From an uncultured Muribaculaceae bacterium (lineage in GTDB: Bacteria; Bacteroidota; Bacteroidia; Bacteroidales; Muribaculaceae), in NCBI GenBank assembly GCA_910579675.1, contig CAJTUF010000003.1:1-64000 (forward strand): DNA of 64,000 bases, written 5' to 3'. Below are positions 1 through 8,651 of this stretch, in pieces. Both the position numbers and the translations under genes were made by a program. How positions within the stretch are numbered: position 1 is the stretch's first letter; the number at the start of each line of letters is the position of its first letter. The notes beneath the pieces were generated by a model. The model made no database searches. It was not told the DNA's origin and saw only the letters and a program-made list of their open reading frames with translations.

Positions 1-540
1 GTATAAGGAGCAGAAACTTGAGGAAAGGCGCGTGGTGATTTTCTTTGATGAGGAGCATCGTATTGAAGAAGACCGCGATTACCTTGACCGCGTTGACAGT
101 GGCAAATACGATAACTATACATTGGAGGGCTATCACGCCAAGACAGAAGTCTTTGGAACTATTGCACTGATTACCAATACTGATAAAACGGCGCAACAAC
201 TTTATGAGGCGTACAAGACCAGATGTGAGGTTGAACAGGCTATTGATGTATTCAAAACAAACCTTGACGCTGACTCAACATACATGCAGAGCGCACAATC
301 TCTGGAAGCATATACCTTCATCAATTTTATCGCTATGCAAATGTTCTATATAATCAGAGAACATTTACGGAGTCGTGAGAAATTATCCAAATATTCACCG
401 ACGCAGATGATCAAGAAACTCAGCCGTGTCCGCACCGTCTATGCTTCCGGTAAATGGAACCGGGCTGAGATGACAAAGAAAGAAACCGACCTCATGGCTG
501 AGATCGGCTGGAATATTACGTAACTTCGATGAAAGTTATA
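1..540 (+). mobile_element. Right-hand part of an insertion sequence cut by the window edge
   Basis: The window opens inside a DDE transposase gene, so only the 3' part of an IS is present. The right end of the element should lie shortly after the transposase stop codon, around the sequence CTTCGATGAAAGTTATAG. The terminal repeat cannot be verified because the left end lies outside the window. Confidence 0.45.
2..523 (+). CDS. Transposase, IS4/IS1634-type, C-terminal part (5'-truncated by window)
   Basis: The frame is open back to base 2, so the true start is upstream of the window. The visible 173 residues contain the C-terminal DDE signature of IS4-superfamily transposases: a YKTRCEVEQAIDVFKT stretch, equivalent to the Y-(2)-R-(3)-E motif that carries the last catalytic Glu. 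It is followed by a helical segment (SLEAYTFINFIAMQMFYIIR) typical of the IS1634 branch. The protein would cut and join transposon ends. Its base composition is more AT-rich than the genes that follow. Family-level assignment is solid. The exact IS name cannot be given, and whether the element is intact cannot be judged from this fragment. Confidence 0.8.
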   Translation, partial: YKEQKLEERRVVIFFDEEHRIEEDRDYLDRVDSGKYDNYTLEGYHAKTEVFGTIALITNTDKTAQQLYEAYKTRCEVEQAIDVFKTNLDADSTYMQSAQSLEAYTFINFIAMQMFYIIREHLRSREKLSKYSPTQMIKKLSRVRTVYASGKWNRAEMTKKETDLMAEIGWNIT

Positions 541-645
541 GGTTAAATGATGAAAACGGGAGGGGGTGCCGGTAGGGGAAAATCATGTTGATGCGTATCA
601 TATGGATGAAACTGATCAATCAACATCATAATGTATATGTATAAC

Positions 646-1071
646 ATGAAAAAGAAAGTATTGGATATGGCTGTCGTTGCGCTCATGATGGTAGTGATGA
701 TGGCATTAGCAGCGTGTGGCAACGACGACAGCGACGATGTTATCACGGGCCGCTGTGTTGTGGCCGGTCATGTGAAAAGCTCCGAGGGCGTTCCGGTGGT
801 CGGCGCGGCGGTGACTGTATATCCCGCCGATGTGGTGACATCGCCCTTTGAGGGTGTCACCGACGATAGCGGTGATTTTATTATCGAGGTGACGGAGGCC
901 ACTTCCGCGATGGCGCTTACGGTGGAGAAGGAGGGCTATGAAGAGGGGCGCTACACCTATCATGATATCCCGTTCCGCGACCCGATACCTGATGAGAGCC
1001 TCGGGTCGGCCGAAATAACTCTCGACGATATCATCCTCATATCTGCCGGGGCGGCAGATGGCATGCGGTAA
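646..1071 (+). CDS. Small lipoprotein with carboxypeptidase-regulatory-like domain
   Basis: The product is about 141 residues if the third in-frame ATG is used (ATGs also at 631 and 637); this start puts MKKKV directly before a hydrophobic stretch. The signal peptide ends in a good lipobox (ALAAC), so the mature protein should be lipid-anchored after an Asp-rich linker (NDDSDD). The rest, beginning VAGHVKSSEGVPVVGAAVTV, has the pattern of a carboxypeptidase regulatory-like beta-sandwich: G.V....G.PV.GA.V followed by TDDSGDF. Such domains are common on Bacteroidota surface proteins, and similar small lipoproteins are seen next to radical SAM genes, but none is visible here. Function unknown; a structural or binding role is likely. 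Confidence 0.7.
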   Translation: MKKKVLDMAVVALMMVVMMALAACGNDDSDDVITGRCVVAGHVKSSEGVPVVGAAVTVYPADVVTSPFEGVTDDSGDFIIEVTEATSAMALTVEKEGYEEGRYTYHDIPFRDPIPDESLGSAEITLDDIILISAGAADGMR

Positions 1072-1208
1072 GGAAGAAGATCCCGCCCGTCTGCCTCCCT
1101 CCCCACTCTGCGGGGGCGCGGGGCCGGGAAATCGGGCCGATGGGCTCCTATTGCAGCGCATGTGGGTTAACAGATGTTAAACCGGAGGCACGGAGGGCCG
1201 ATATTGGT

Positions 1209-1216
1209 TAAATTTG
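1209..1216 (+). promoter_or_regulatory. Bacteroidota-type -7 box upstream of trpB
   Basis: TAAATTTG fits the TAnnTTTG consensus and lies about 60 bases before the start codon. No clear TTTG -33 box is seen at the expected spacing. Confidence 0.45.
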
Positions 1217-1276
1217 TAGCTTAAACCTATCTGATAGGAATAAATTGACGTAGAACTCACAAAACAAACAAACAGA

Positions 1277-2641
1277 ATGTCGGAATCGAAAAAGTATCTT
1301 CTCACCGAGAAGGATATCCCCACCGCCTGGTACAACATCATCCCGTCGATGCCCACAGCGCCCCGGCCTATGCTCCATCCGGCCACCAAGCTGCCTCTCA
1401 CTCCCGAAGACCTCTACCCCCTCTTCAGCGAGGAGGCCGCGCGTCAGGAGCTCAATGTGACCGACTCGTGGATCGAGATTCCCGAGGAGGTGAGAGATAT
1501 GTATAAGATCTGGCGCCCCACGCCGCTGGTGCGTGCCCGGGGGCTGGAGAAGATGCTCGACACTCCCGCCCATATATATTTCAAAAACGAGAGTGTGAGC
1601 CCCGTGGGGTCGCACAAGCTCAACTCGGCTTTGCCGCAGGCCTATTACTGCAAGCAGCAGGGAGTGACCAACATCACCACCGAGACCGGTGCCGGCCAGT
1701 GGGGCGCGGCCCTGAGTCTCGCCACGAGGATGATGGGAATAGATCTGGCGGTGTATATGGTCAAGATCTCATATAATCAGAAGCCCTACCGCCGCTCGAT
1801 CATGCAGACCTACGGGGCCGAGGTGATTGCCTCGCCCTCGATGTCGACCAAGGCCGGGCGCAAGATCATCACCGACCACCCCAACTATCAGGGCTCGCTC
1901 GGCACCGCCATATCCGAGGCGGTGGAGCTGGCAATGTCGACCCCCAACTGCAAGTATGCCCTCGGCTCGGTGATGAACCATGTGGCTCTCCATCAGACCG
2001 TGATAGGCCTTGAAGCCGAGAAGCAGATGGAGATGGCGGGCGAGTATCCCGATGTGGTGATAGGCTGCTTTGGCGGTGGCTCCAACTTCTCGGGCATCTC
2101 CTTCCCCTTCATGCGCCACAATCTCAGCGGCGAGCGCTCCACGCGCTTCGTGGCCGCCGAGCCGTCGTCGTGTCCCAAGCTCACGCGCGGCGTGATGCAG
2201 TATGACTATGGCGACGAGGCGGGCTACACCCCTCTTATCCCTATGCTCACTCTGGGCCACAACTTCTCGCCCGCCAATATCCACGCCGGAGGCCTCCGCT
2301 ACCACGGCGCCGGATCGGTGGTGAGCCAGCTCAAAACCGACGGGCTGATGGATGCCGTCGACATACCCCAGCTCGAATCGTTTGAGGCCGCAACGATGTT
2401 TGCCCGCGCCGAGGGCCTGATACCGGCCCCCGAGAGCGCCCACGCCATTGCCGCCGCCATACGCGAGGCCCGCGCGGCCAAGGAGGCAGGCGAGAGCCGG
2501 GTGATACTTTTCAACCTCTCGGGCCACGGACTGATCGACATGACCGCCTACGACCGCTATCTCGCCGGCGACCTGGCCAACTATGAGGTGACCGACGAGG
2601 AGGTGGCCCGCAACACCTCCGGGCTCGAGAAGATCATCTGA
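1277..2641 (+). CDS. trpB: Tryptophan synthase beta chain, TrpB2 type
   Basis: The 454-residue protein belongs to the longer TrpB2 class of PLP-dependent beta chains, which condense indole with serine to give tryptophan. The PLP lysine sits in VGSHKLNSA (Lys114), and the phosphate-binding loop is GGGSNFSG (about 266-273). The N-terminal extension before the catalytic core is characteristic of TrpB2 as opposed to the shorter TrpB1 of trpBA operons. No trpA or other trp gene is nearby, as is usual for TrpB2, which may salvage free indole. The next gene starts 47 bases downstream on the same strand and may be cotranscribed. Confidence 0.9.
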   Translation: MSESKKYLLTEKDIPTAWYNIIPSMPTAPRPMLHPATKLPLTPEDLYPLFSEEAARQELNVTDSWIEIPEEVRDMYKIWRPTPLVRARGLEKMLDTPAHIYFKNESVSPVGSHKLNSALPQAYYCKQQGVTNITTETGAGQWGAALSLATRMMGIDLAVYMVKISYNQKPYRRSIMQTYGAEVIASPSMSTKAGRKIITDHPNYQGSLGTAISEAVELAMSTPNCKYALGSVMNHVALHQTVIGLEAEKQMEMAGEYPDVVIGCFGGGSNFSGISFPFMRHNLSGERSTRFVAAEPSSCPKLTRGVMQYDYGDEAGYTPLIPMLTLGHNFSPANIHAGGLRYHGAGSVVSQLKTDGLMDAVDIPQLESFEAATMFARAEGLIPAPESAHAIAAAIREARAAKEAGESRVILFNLSGHGLIDMTAYDRYLAGDLANYEVTDEEVARNTSGLEKII

Positions 2642-2688
2642 CCGCACCCCTCCCACACCTTGAATCCCATCTCCACTCATCACCAATC

Positions 2689-5600
2689 ATGAAGAGACTA
2701 ACCATCATCACAGCCGCCCTGGGCTTAGGCGCGATAGCCGCGCAGGGCGCCGTAGCCGCCGAGGGGCGCCTGCTCCGGTTTCCCACCATCGCCGGCAATA
2801 CGATAGTGTTCAGCTATGGCGGCGACCTCTACAGCGTCGATGCCAACGGCGGCGAGGCTCGCCGCATCACCTCCCACGAGGGCAACGAAATCTTTCCACG
2901 CCTGAGCCCCGACGGTAGCCGGGTGGCCTTCACGGGCCAGTATGACGGCAACACCGAGGTGTATCTCATGCCCGTGACAGGCGGCGATCCCGAGCGCCTG
3001 ACCTACACGGCCACCAACAGCCGCGACGATCTGGGCGACCGCATGGGCCCCAACAATATAGTCATCACATGGACTCCCGGCGGCGAGGGGGTGCTCTACC
3101 GCAACCGCACCGGCTCGGGATTTGACGGCAAGCTATGGACTGTGGCCGACACCGGCGGGATGCCCGAGCGTCTGCCTCTGCCCGAGGGTGGCTTCGCCTC
3201 TTATTCGCCCGACGGCAAGCGCATGGCCTACAACAGGGTGATGCGCGAGTTCCGCAACTGGAAGTACTACCGCGGCGGCATGGCCGACGACATATGGATC
3301 TATGATCCCGCAGCAGGGAGCGTGACCAACATCACCGACAATCCTGCCCAGGACATCATACCTATGTGGATCGGCGACGAGATATATTTTATCTCCGACC
3401 GCGACATGACGATGAACCTCTTCTGCTACGACACCACCACCGGCTCCACCCGCAAGGTGACCGATTTCACCGACTACGACATAAAATTTCCGAGCACCGA
3501 CGGCAAGACTATCGTGTTTGAGAAAGGGGGCTATATCTACCGCTACGATCCAGCCACAGGGCAGTCGGCAAAGGTGGATATCACCCTCGGGAGCGACCGC
3601 GTGATGGCTCGCCCCGAGCGGCGCAATGTGAGCGACAAGCTCACGGCGGTGTCGGTCAATCCCGGTGCCACCCGTCTGGCCCTTACCGCACGCGGCGAGG
3701 TGTTTGACGTGCCTGTCAAGAGCGGCGTGACCCGCCTGCTCACCCGTACCCCCGGCGCCAACGACCGCGAGGCAGTGTGGAGCCCCGACGGCTCAACAAT
3801 TGCCTATATCAGCGACCTCGGCGGCGAGACCGAGATATGGGTGAAGCCTGCCGAATCGACCGGCGAGGCACGACGCCTCACATCGGGCGCCGACACCTAT
3901 ATCCGCACTCTTGACTGGACCCCCGACAGCAAGGCCATCATCTATACCGACCGCCGCAACCGCATGGTGGAGGTGGATCCTGCCACCGGAGCCAAAAAGA
4001 CCCTCGTGACATGTCCCGAGAGCGAGATACGCTCATTCAGCTTCTCGCCCGACAGCCGCTGGATTGCCTACACCCGCCCCGACAAAAACACCTTCAGAGT
4101 GGTGTATCTCTACGACCGCACCACCGGCAAGGAGTATCCCGTGACCGAGAAGTGGTACAACTCGTCGGGCCCCATCTTCTCGGCCGACGGCAAGTATCTC
4201 TACTTCAACTCCGACCGCGACTTCAACCCCACCTACGGATCGCTGGAGTGGAACCATACCTACAATAATCTCGGCGGCCTCTATATGGCTCTCCTCGCAG
4301 CCGACACCCCCTCGCCGCTCCTCCCCACCGACGGCGAGACCCCCGCTGCCACCAAGAGCACCGACGAGGGTGCTACAGCCGTTCCGGCCACAGTGGTGGA
4401 TCCCGACGGCATTCAGGGCCGCATCCTCCTGCTCACCGACCGCAACGGCTACTACTCACCCCTCTATGCCGACGGCGCGGGCAATGTGTGGTATTCGTCG
4501 CGCGGCGGTGTGAGCAAGTACAGCCTCTCCGACCGCAAGGATACCGAGATATGCCGCGGCATGATGGTTGTTGACCCCACCGGCAAGAAGGCTGTGGTTG
4601 TGGCCAACGGCGGCAAGATCTATGTGACCCCTCTGCCCCACAGCAAGACCGAGCTCACCAATCCGGTAGATCTCAGCGACATGGTGGCCGTGATCGACTA
4701 TCAGCAGGAGTGGCCCCAGATATTCGACGAGACCTGGCGTGCCTTCCGCGACGGCTTCTATCTCGAAAATATGCACGGAGTTGACTGGCAGGCCATCAAA
4801 GAGAAATATGCGCCCCTGCTGCCCTACTGTGCCACCCGCTACGACCTCAACTTCATCATAGGCGAGATGATAGCCGAGCTTGCCTGCGGCCACGCCTATG
4901 TCAATCCCGGCGAGGTGAAGCAGATAGAGCGCATAGGCATGGGTCTGCTCGGCGCCGACATCAGCCGCGACAGCAAGAGCGGCTACTACCGCATAGACCA
5001 CATCATTCCCGGCGCACCCTACTCGGCATCGCTCAAGTCGCCTCTCAGCGAGCCCGGATCGGGAGTGGCCGAGGGCGACTATATCATAGCCATCGACGGA
5101 GTGCCCACCAATACCACCGACAATATCTACACTCTTCTTGCCGGCAAAGCCGGAGTGCTCACCGAGCTCACCGTGGCGAGCAATCCCTCGGCCAAGGGGA
5201 CCCGCAAGGTGGTTGTGGAGCCTATAGCCGACGAGGAGCCCCTGCGCCACTACAACTGGGTCACCGGCAACATACGCAAGGTGGAGGAAGCCACCGATGG
5301 CCGTGTGGGCTATATCTATATCCCCGACATGGGTCCCGACGGACTCAATGAGTTTGCCCGCTACTTCTATCCTCAGCTCGACAAAGAGGCTCTGATTATC
5401 GACGACCGCGCCAACGGCGGCGGCAATGTGAGCCCTATGATCATTGAACGCCTGCTCCGCAAGCCCTACCGCATGACCATGAGCCGCACCTCGTCGCAGG
5501 TGGGCACTATCCCCGATGCTACCCACGTGGGCCCCAAGGTGTTGCTTATCAATAAGTATTCGGCCTCCGATGGCGACCTCTTCCCCTGGAGCTTCAAGGC

Positions 5601-5916
5601 CAATAAGCTCGGCACCGTCATCGGCACCCGCACCTGGGGCGGTATCGTAGGTATCTCCGGCCCGCTCCCCTACATGGACGGCACCGATGTGCGCGTGCCC
5701 TTCTTCACCAACTACGATGCCGCCACCGGCGAGTGGATAGTGGAGAATCATGGTGTTGATCCCGACATCCTGATCGACAACGATCCTATCCGCGAGGAAG
5801 CGGGCGAGGACCAGCAGCTCGACAAGGCTATCCAGACCGCCCTTGAGCAGATCAAGGACCGCAAGCCGCTCCCCGGCGTGCCCGCGCCCCGCACCTTCCG
5901 CGACCTCGGCCTCTGA
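2689..5916 (+). CDS. Tricorn protease homologue, secreted S41-type peptidase
   Basis: At 1,075 residues this matches full-length tricorn. A signal peptide of about 23 residues is followed by WD40-like/PD40 repeats (for example SPDGSRVAF, SPDGKRMAY, SPDGSTIAY, SPDSRWIAY) that form the two beta-propellers. After these come the core C1 region with the catalytic His (ACGHAYV, about 735), a PDZ domain (about 760-850) and the S41 serine-protease core. The nucleophile is the Ser before Asp in YSASDGD (about 960); GVVGIS-like and ENHGVDPD segments complete the site. A Pro/Thr/Asp-rich linker (about 540-575) separates the propellers. In archaea tricorn degrades oligopeptides from the proteasome; here, with a signal peptide, it probably works in the periplasm on peptides. 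Confidence 0.9.
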   Translation: MKRLTIITAALGLGAIAAQGAVAAEGRLLRFPTIAGNTIVFSYGGDLYSVDANGGEARRITSHEGNEIFPRLSPDGSRVAFTGQYDGNTEVYLMPVTGGDPERLTYTATNSRDDLGDRMGPNNIVITWTPGGEGVLYRNRTGSGFDGKLWTVADTGGMPERLPLPEGGFASYSPDGKRMAYNRVMREFRNWKYYRGGMADDIWIYDPAAGSVTNITDNPAQDIIPMWIGDEIYFISDRDMTMNLFCYDTTTGSTRKVTDFTDYDIKFPSTDGKTIVFEKGGYIYRYDPATGQSAKVDITLGSDRVMARPERRNVSDKLTAVSVNPGATRLALTARGEVFDVPVKSGVTRLLTRTPGANDREAVWSPDGSTIAYISDLGGETEIWVKPAESTGEARRLTSGADTYIRTLDWTPDSKAIIYTDRRNRMVEVDPATGAKKTLVTCPESEIRSFSFSPDSRWIAYTRPDKNTFRVVYLYDRTTGKEYPVTEKWYNSSGPIFSADGKYLYFNSDRDFNPTYGSLEWNHTYNNLGGLYMALLAADTPSPLLPTDGETPAATKSTDEGATAVPATVVDPDGIQGRILLLTDRNGYYSPLYADGAGNVWYSSRGGVSKYSLSDRKDTEICRGMMVVDPTGKKAVVVANGGKIYVTPLPHSKTELTNPVDLSDMVAVIDYQQEWPQIFDETWRAFRDGFYLENMHGVDWQAIKEKYAPLLPYCATRYDLNFIIGEMIAELACGHAYVNPGEVKQIERIGMGLLGADISRDSKSGYYRIDHIIPGAPYSASLKSPLSEPGSGVAEGDYIIAIDGVPTNTTDNIYTLLAGKAGVLTELTVASNPSAKGTRKVVVEPIADEEPLRHYNWVTGNIRKVEEATDGRVGYIYIPDMGPDGLNEFARYFYPQLDKEALIIDDRANGGGNVSPMIIERLLRKPYRMTMSRTSSQVGTIPDATHVGPKVLLINKYSASDGDLFPWSFKANKLGTVIGTRTWGGIVGISGPLPYMDGTDVRVPFFTNYDAATGEWIVENHGVDPDILIDNDPIREEAGEDQQLDKAIQTALEQIKDRKPLPGVPAPRTFRDLGL

Positions 5917-5929
5917 CCGCCCTGCCACA

Positions 5930-6442
5930 ATGGAAATCCGCCCTCTCGATCCTGAGCGCGACGCCGAAGCGATAGCCGCGGTCTACCGCCCCTATGTGAC
6001 AGATACCGACATCTCTTTTGAGGAGGAGGCTCCAACTGCCGCAGATATGGCGTCCCGGCTGGCCCGCTTCACCCGCCGTGTGCCGGGCTTCGTCATGGTG
6101 GCGCCCGACGGACGCCTCGCCGGCTACTGCTACACCCATCCGTGGAAGAGCTTTGCCGGATACCGCGACACCCTCGAAACTACGGTGTACGTGGCTCTTG
6201 GGTTTGAGCGTCGCGGTGTGGGGCGGGCCCTCATGGAGCGCCTCATCGGCGAGTGCCGCAGCAGGGGAGTGGTGGCCTTGATAGCCTGTATCACCGCAGG
6301 CAACCGGGCCAGCATCATCCTCCACGAGAAGCTCGGCTTCAGTCAGGCGAGCCATTTCGAGGCTGTGGGGCGCAAGCATGGCCGCTACCTCGATATAGTC
6401 GACTATCAGCTCCAGCTTAAAGCCACCGACACTCAGCGTTAG
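5930..6442 (+). CDS. GNAT N-acetyltransferase, phosphinothricin-acetyltransferase type
   Basis: The start chosen is the ATG 13 bases after the tricorn stop; the longer frame upstream overlaps tricorn and looks non-coding. The 170-residue product has the GNAT fold. The N-terminus EIRPLDPERDAEAIAAVYRP and the segment TDISFEEEAPT are characteristic of the PAT/YwnH-like subfamily. The acetyl-CoA loop is ERRGVGRALM (Q/RxxGxG/A form), and the C-terminal half has NRASIILHEKLGF. The family acetylates small amines, including amino-acid analogues such as phosphinothricin or methionine sulfoximine; the natural substrate here is unknown. A strong hairpin lies directly downstream. Confidence 0.88.
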   Translation: MEIRPLDPERDAEAIAAVYRPYVTDTDISFEEEAPTAADMASRLARFTRRVPGFVMVAPDGRLAGYCYTHPWKSFAGYRDTLETTVYVALGFERRGVGRALMERLIGECRSRGVVALIACITAGNRASIILHEKLGFSQASHFEAVGRKHGRYLDIVDYQLQLKATDTQR

Positions 6443-6463
6443 GGCTTACCGATTGCAACCTAT

Positions 6464-6502
6464 AATCGCGCGGACAGCATTTTCTTGGCTGTCCGCGCGA
6501 TT
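6464..6502 (+). terminator. Perfect 15-bp hairpin after the acetyltransferase gene
   Basis: The arms AATCGCGCGGACAGC and GCTGTCCGCGCGATT pair perfectly around a 9-base loop. The 3' side is followed by a moderately T-rich stretch. It ends the tricorn/acetyltransferase unit just before the recF promoter. Confidence 0.8.
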
Positions 6503-6507
6503 AATTG

Positions 6508-6515
6508 TATCTTTG
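6508..6515 (+). promoter_or_regulatory. -7 box of the recF promoter
   Basis: TATCTTTG followed by CA is an exact Bacteroidota -7 element (TAnnTTTG), placed 5 bases after the upstream hairpin. The TTG at 6485-6487 falls at a suitable distance for the -33 element. Confidence 0.7.
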
Positions 6516-6537
6516 CAGAGGCTAACGACCTTAGATA

Positions 6538-6654
6538 ATGAAAAGATTGCATATCATACTCCCACACGCCCCGTCGCCAGATATTGCTGCCGCACGAGCG
6601 TCGTCGCAACGTCAGATATACCGCTTAACCACCACAGGAGGGCGCGCCCTATGA
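6538..6654 (+). CDS. Candidate 38-codon leader ORF overlapping the recF start
   Basis: A small frame begins MKRLHIILPHAPSP shortly after the predicted transcription start and ends in a TGA that overlaps the recF ATG (ATGA). An AGGAGGG sequence at 6636-6642 inside it would serve as the recF ribosome site. The arrangement is what translational coupling would need, but the peptide has no recognisable family and may simply be an open stretch of the recF leader. Confidence 0.3.
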   Translation: MKRLHIILPHAPSPDIAAARASSQRQIYRLTTTGGRAL

Positions 6655-7772
6655 CACTCGACGGAATCTCGCTGGTCAACTTCAAGAATATCGAGGAGGC
6701 CACTCTGCACTTCTCGCCCAAGGTCAACTGCCTATTGGGCGACAATGGCATGGGCAAGAGCAATCTGCTCGATGCCATATACACCCTCAGTTTTACCAAA
6801 AGCTTCACCGGAGCACCTGACACCCTGCTGATCCGTCAGGGTGAGGAGTTTGTGAGCCTGCGGGGCGAATATACCCGCAGCGGCGTGGCCGAAACGGTGA
6901 CCCTTGGCATGAAGCGAGGAAAGCGCAAGAGCCTCAAGCGTGGCGGAAAGGAGTATGGGCGCCTCACCGAGCATATAGGACTCTTTCCGGCGGTAGTGGT
7001 TTCGCCCTCCGATATCGACCTTATACGCGGAGCCGCCGAGGAGCGCCGCCGCTGGATGGATATGGTGATCTCGCAGAGCGATATGCGCTATCTTGATGCG
7101 TTGGTAAGATATGCGGGGCTCGTGGAGCAGCGCAACAAGCTGTTGCGCGACGGCTCGGTAGACCATTTCCTCTATGAAGCTGTCGAGGCTGCCATGGAGA
7201 TGCCCGCCCGCTACATCCATTCGGCACGCCGGGAATGGACGGCGCGCCTGACCGAGATCTTCGCCCGCCGCTATGAGGCCATAGCAGGGGCCGGGTGTGA
7301 GAGCCCGGCGCTCGGCTTCAGAGGGAGTCTGGATGCGTCGGCCGACGGTAGTCTCGCCGCTCTGCTCGATGGCGCGCGGCGCCATGACGAGATAGTGCGC
7401 CACACTTCAGTGGGCCCCCACCGCGACGATATCGACATGACTCTCGGCGGCATGCCTATACGCCGCACCGGCTCGCAGGGCCAATGCAAAAGCTTCACGG
7501 TGGCTCTGCGCATGGCCCAATATGAGTTTCTTGCATCGGCCACAGGATTGAAGCCGCTGCTTCTGCTCGACGATATTTTTGACAAGCTCGATGCGCGCCG
7601 CGTGGAGCGCATCATGGGCATGGTGACCGAAAACCAGTCGTTTGGACAGATATTCATCACCGATACCAACCGCACCCATCTCGACGAGATCATGAGCCGC
7701 CGAGGCGGCGACTACCGCATGTGGACGGTCGACAGCGGACATTTTACCCCGACCCATACCGATAAGTCATGA
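6651..7772 (+). CDS. recF: DNA replication and repair protein RecF
   Basis: The start at ATG 6651 is chosen because it follows an AGGAGGG ribosome site and begins with the RecF N-terminus MTLDGISLVNFKNIEEA; the longer frame would start upstream of the promoter. The 373-residue protein is a typical RecF. Walker A is GDNGMGKSN (30-38), and the C-terminal half has the TGSQGQCKSFTVALRMAQ signature region and Walker B LLLLDDIFDKLD. RecF is an SMC-like ATPase that loads RecA at gapped DNA with RecO and RecR. The stop overlaps the next start (ATGA), so recF and the DUF721 gene are translationally coupled. Confidence 0.95.
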   Translation: MTLDGISLVNFKNIEEATLHFSPKVNCLLGDNGMGKSNLLDAIYTLSFTKSFTGAPDTLLIRQGEEFVSLRGEYTRSGVAETVTLGMKRGKRKSLKRGGKEYGRLTEHIGLFPAVVVSPSDIDLIRGAAEERRRWMDMVISQSDMRYLDALVRYAGLVEQRNKLLRDGSVDHFLYEAVEAAMEMPARYIHSARREWTARLTEIFARRYEAIAGAGCESPALGFRGSLDASADGSLAALLDGARRHDEIVRHTSVGPHRDDIDMTLGGMPIRRTGSQGQCKSFTVALRMAQYEFLASATGLKPLLLLDDIFDKLDARRVERIMGMVTENQSFGQIFITDTNRTHLDEIMSRRGGDYRMWTVDSGHFTPTHTDKS

Positions 7773-8059
7773 AGCGCAGAGATCCCGAGTCGGTGAGCGA
7801 GATAATCGACCGCGTGGTGGCTCAGGCCGGGCTCACCGAAACCATGGCGTGTCAACGCGCCTGCTACCTCTGGCCCGAAGTGGTGGGCCCGGGCATCAAC
7901 CGCTATACCTCCCGACGCTATGTCGACGGGAGTGTGCTCCATGTGTTCATCAATTCGGCCCCATTGCGCAATGAGCTAACCTTCATGCGCTCCAATATCA
8001 TAGCCAACCTCAACAAGATCATAGGGTCGGATGCCATCACCGACCTGATAATCCACTGA
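7769..8059 (+). CDS. DUF721/DciA-family protein (candidate replicative-helicase loader)
   Basis: The 96-residue protein has the DUF721 pattern: an N-terminal helix (ESVSEIIDRVVAQAGL), a WPEVVGPGI motif and a C-terminal KH-like segment ending in LNKIIGSDAITDLIIH. The family includes DciA, the ancestral loader of DnaB helicase in bacteria lacking DnaC. Its overlap with recF by ATGA and their replication-related roles fit a coupled unit. DciA activity is inferred from the family and the neighbour; the family name is secure. Confidence 0.85.
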   Translation: MKRRDPESVSEIIDRVVAQAGLTETMACQRACYLWPEVVGPGINRYTSRRYVDGSVLHVFINSAPLRNELTFMRSNIIANLNKIIGSDAITDLIIH

Positions 8060-8083
8060 CCTACCCTAATCTCAGATAAGACA

Positions 8084-8569
8084 ATGAAACCAGGATCATA
8101 TCTCCACAGCGACAATCCGAGAGTGCCACGCGCCGACTATCCCTACCGCCACTGCCTCCATCTGCAGACACGCTTCACCGACTGCGATATGCTCGGCCAT
8201 ATCAACAACAACACCTTCCTGTCGTATATGGATCTGGGCAAAGCCCGCTACTACGAGGCGGCCCTCGGCCCTCTTTTCGACTACCGCAACATCACCGTGG
8301 CGATAGTCAATATCAATATAAACTTCTATGAACAAGCCTTTTTTGTGGAGGATCTGGAAGTGTGGACCCGTGTGACTGCCATTGGCCACCGGTCGATCAC
8401 TTTCGAGCAGCGCATAGTCAACGCCAAGACCGGACACACCAAATGCATGGCATCGACGGTGATGACCGCCTTTGATCCTGCCACCGCAAAATCTATACCT
8501 CTCGATCAGGCTTGGGTGGCGGCGATAGAGAGCTATGAGGAGCGGCAATTGATAAGTGGCGCAAATTGA
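8084..8569 (+). CDS. Acyl-CoA thioesterase, hotdog fold (4HBT/YbgC-like)
   Basis: The 161-residue product has the single-hotdog thioesterase signature TDCDMLGHINNNTFLSYMD, with the catalytic Asp before the M-x-H-x-N turn, then SITFEQRI and a small C-terminal region. Family members hydrolyse acyl-CoA esters in the cytosol. It starts 24 bases after the DUF721 gene and may share the recF transcript. Substrate chain length cannot be read from sequence. Confidence 0.85.
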   Translation: MKPGSYLHSDNPRVPRADYPYRHCLHLQTRFTDCDMLGHINNNTFLSYMDLGKARYYEAALGPLFDYRNITVAIVNININFYEQAFFVEDLEVWTRVTAIGHRSITFEQRIVNAKTGHTKCMASTVMTAFDPATAKSIPLDQAWVAAIESYEERQLISGAN

Positions 8570-8591
8570 TCCGTCATTGCAAAATAATTGT

Positions 8592-8599
8592 TACCTTTG
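8592..8599 (+). promoter_or_regulatory. -7 box of the deoC promoter
   Basis: TACCTTTG followed by CA fits TAnnTTTG and sits 53 bases before deoC. A TTG lies about 23 bases upstream, slightly further than usual. Confidence 0.6.
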
Positions 8600-8651
8600 C
8601 ATTACTCCCCTCCCAACTATCAAATAACAGATACTTTTCATACCGAATACA

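Noticed and set aside
4456..5928. 490-codon minus-strand frame across the end of tricorn
   Set aside because: Low-complexity shadow of the tricorn peptidase core, with no recognisable domain.
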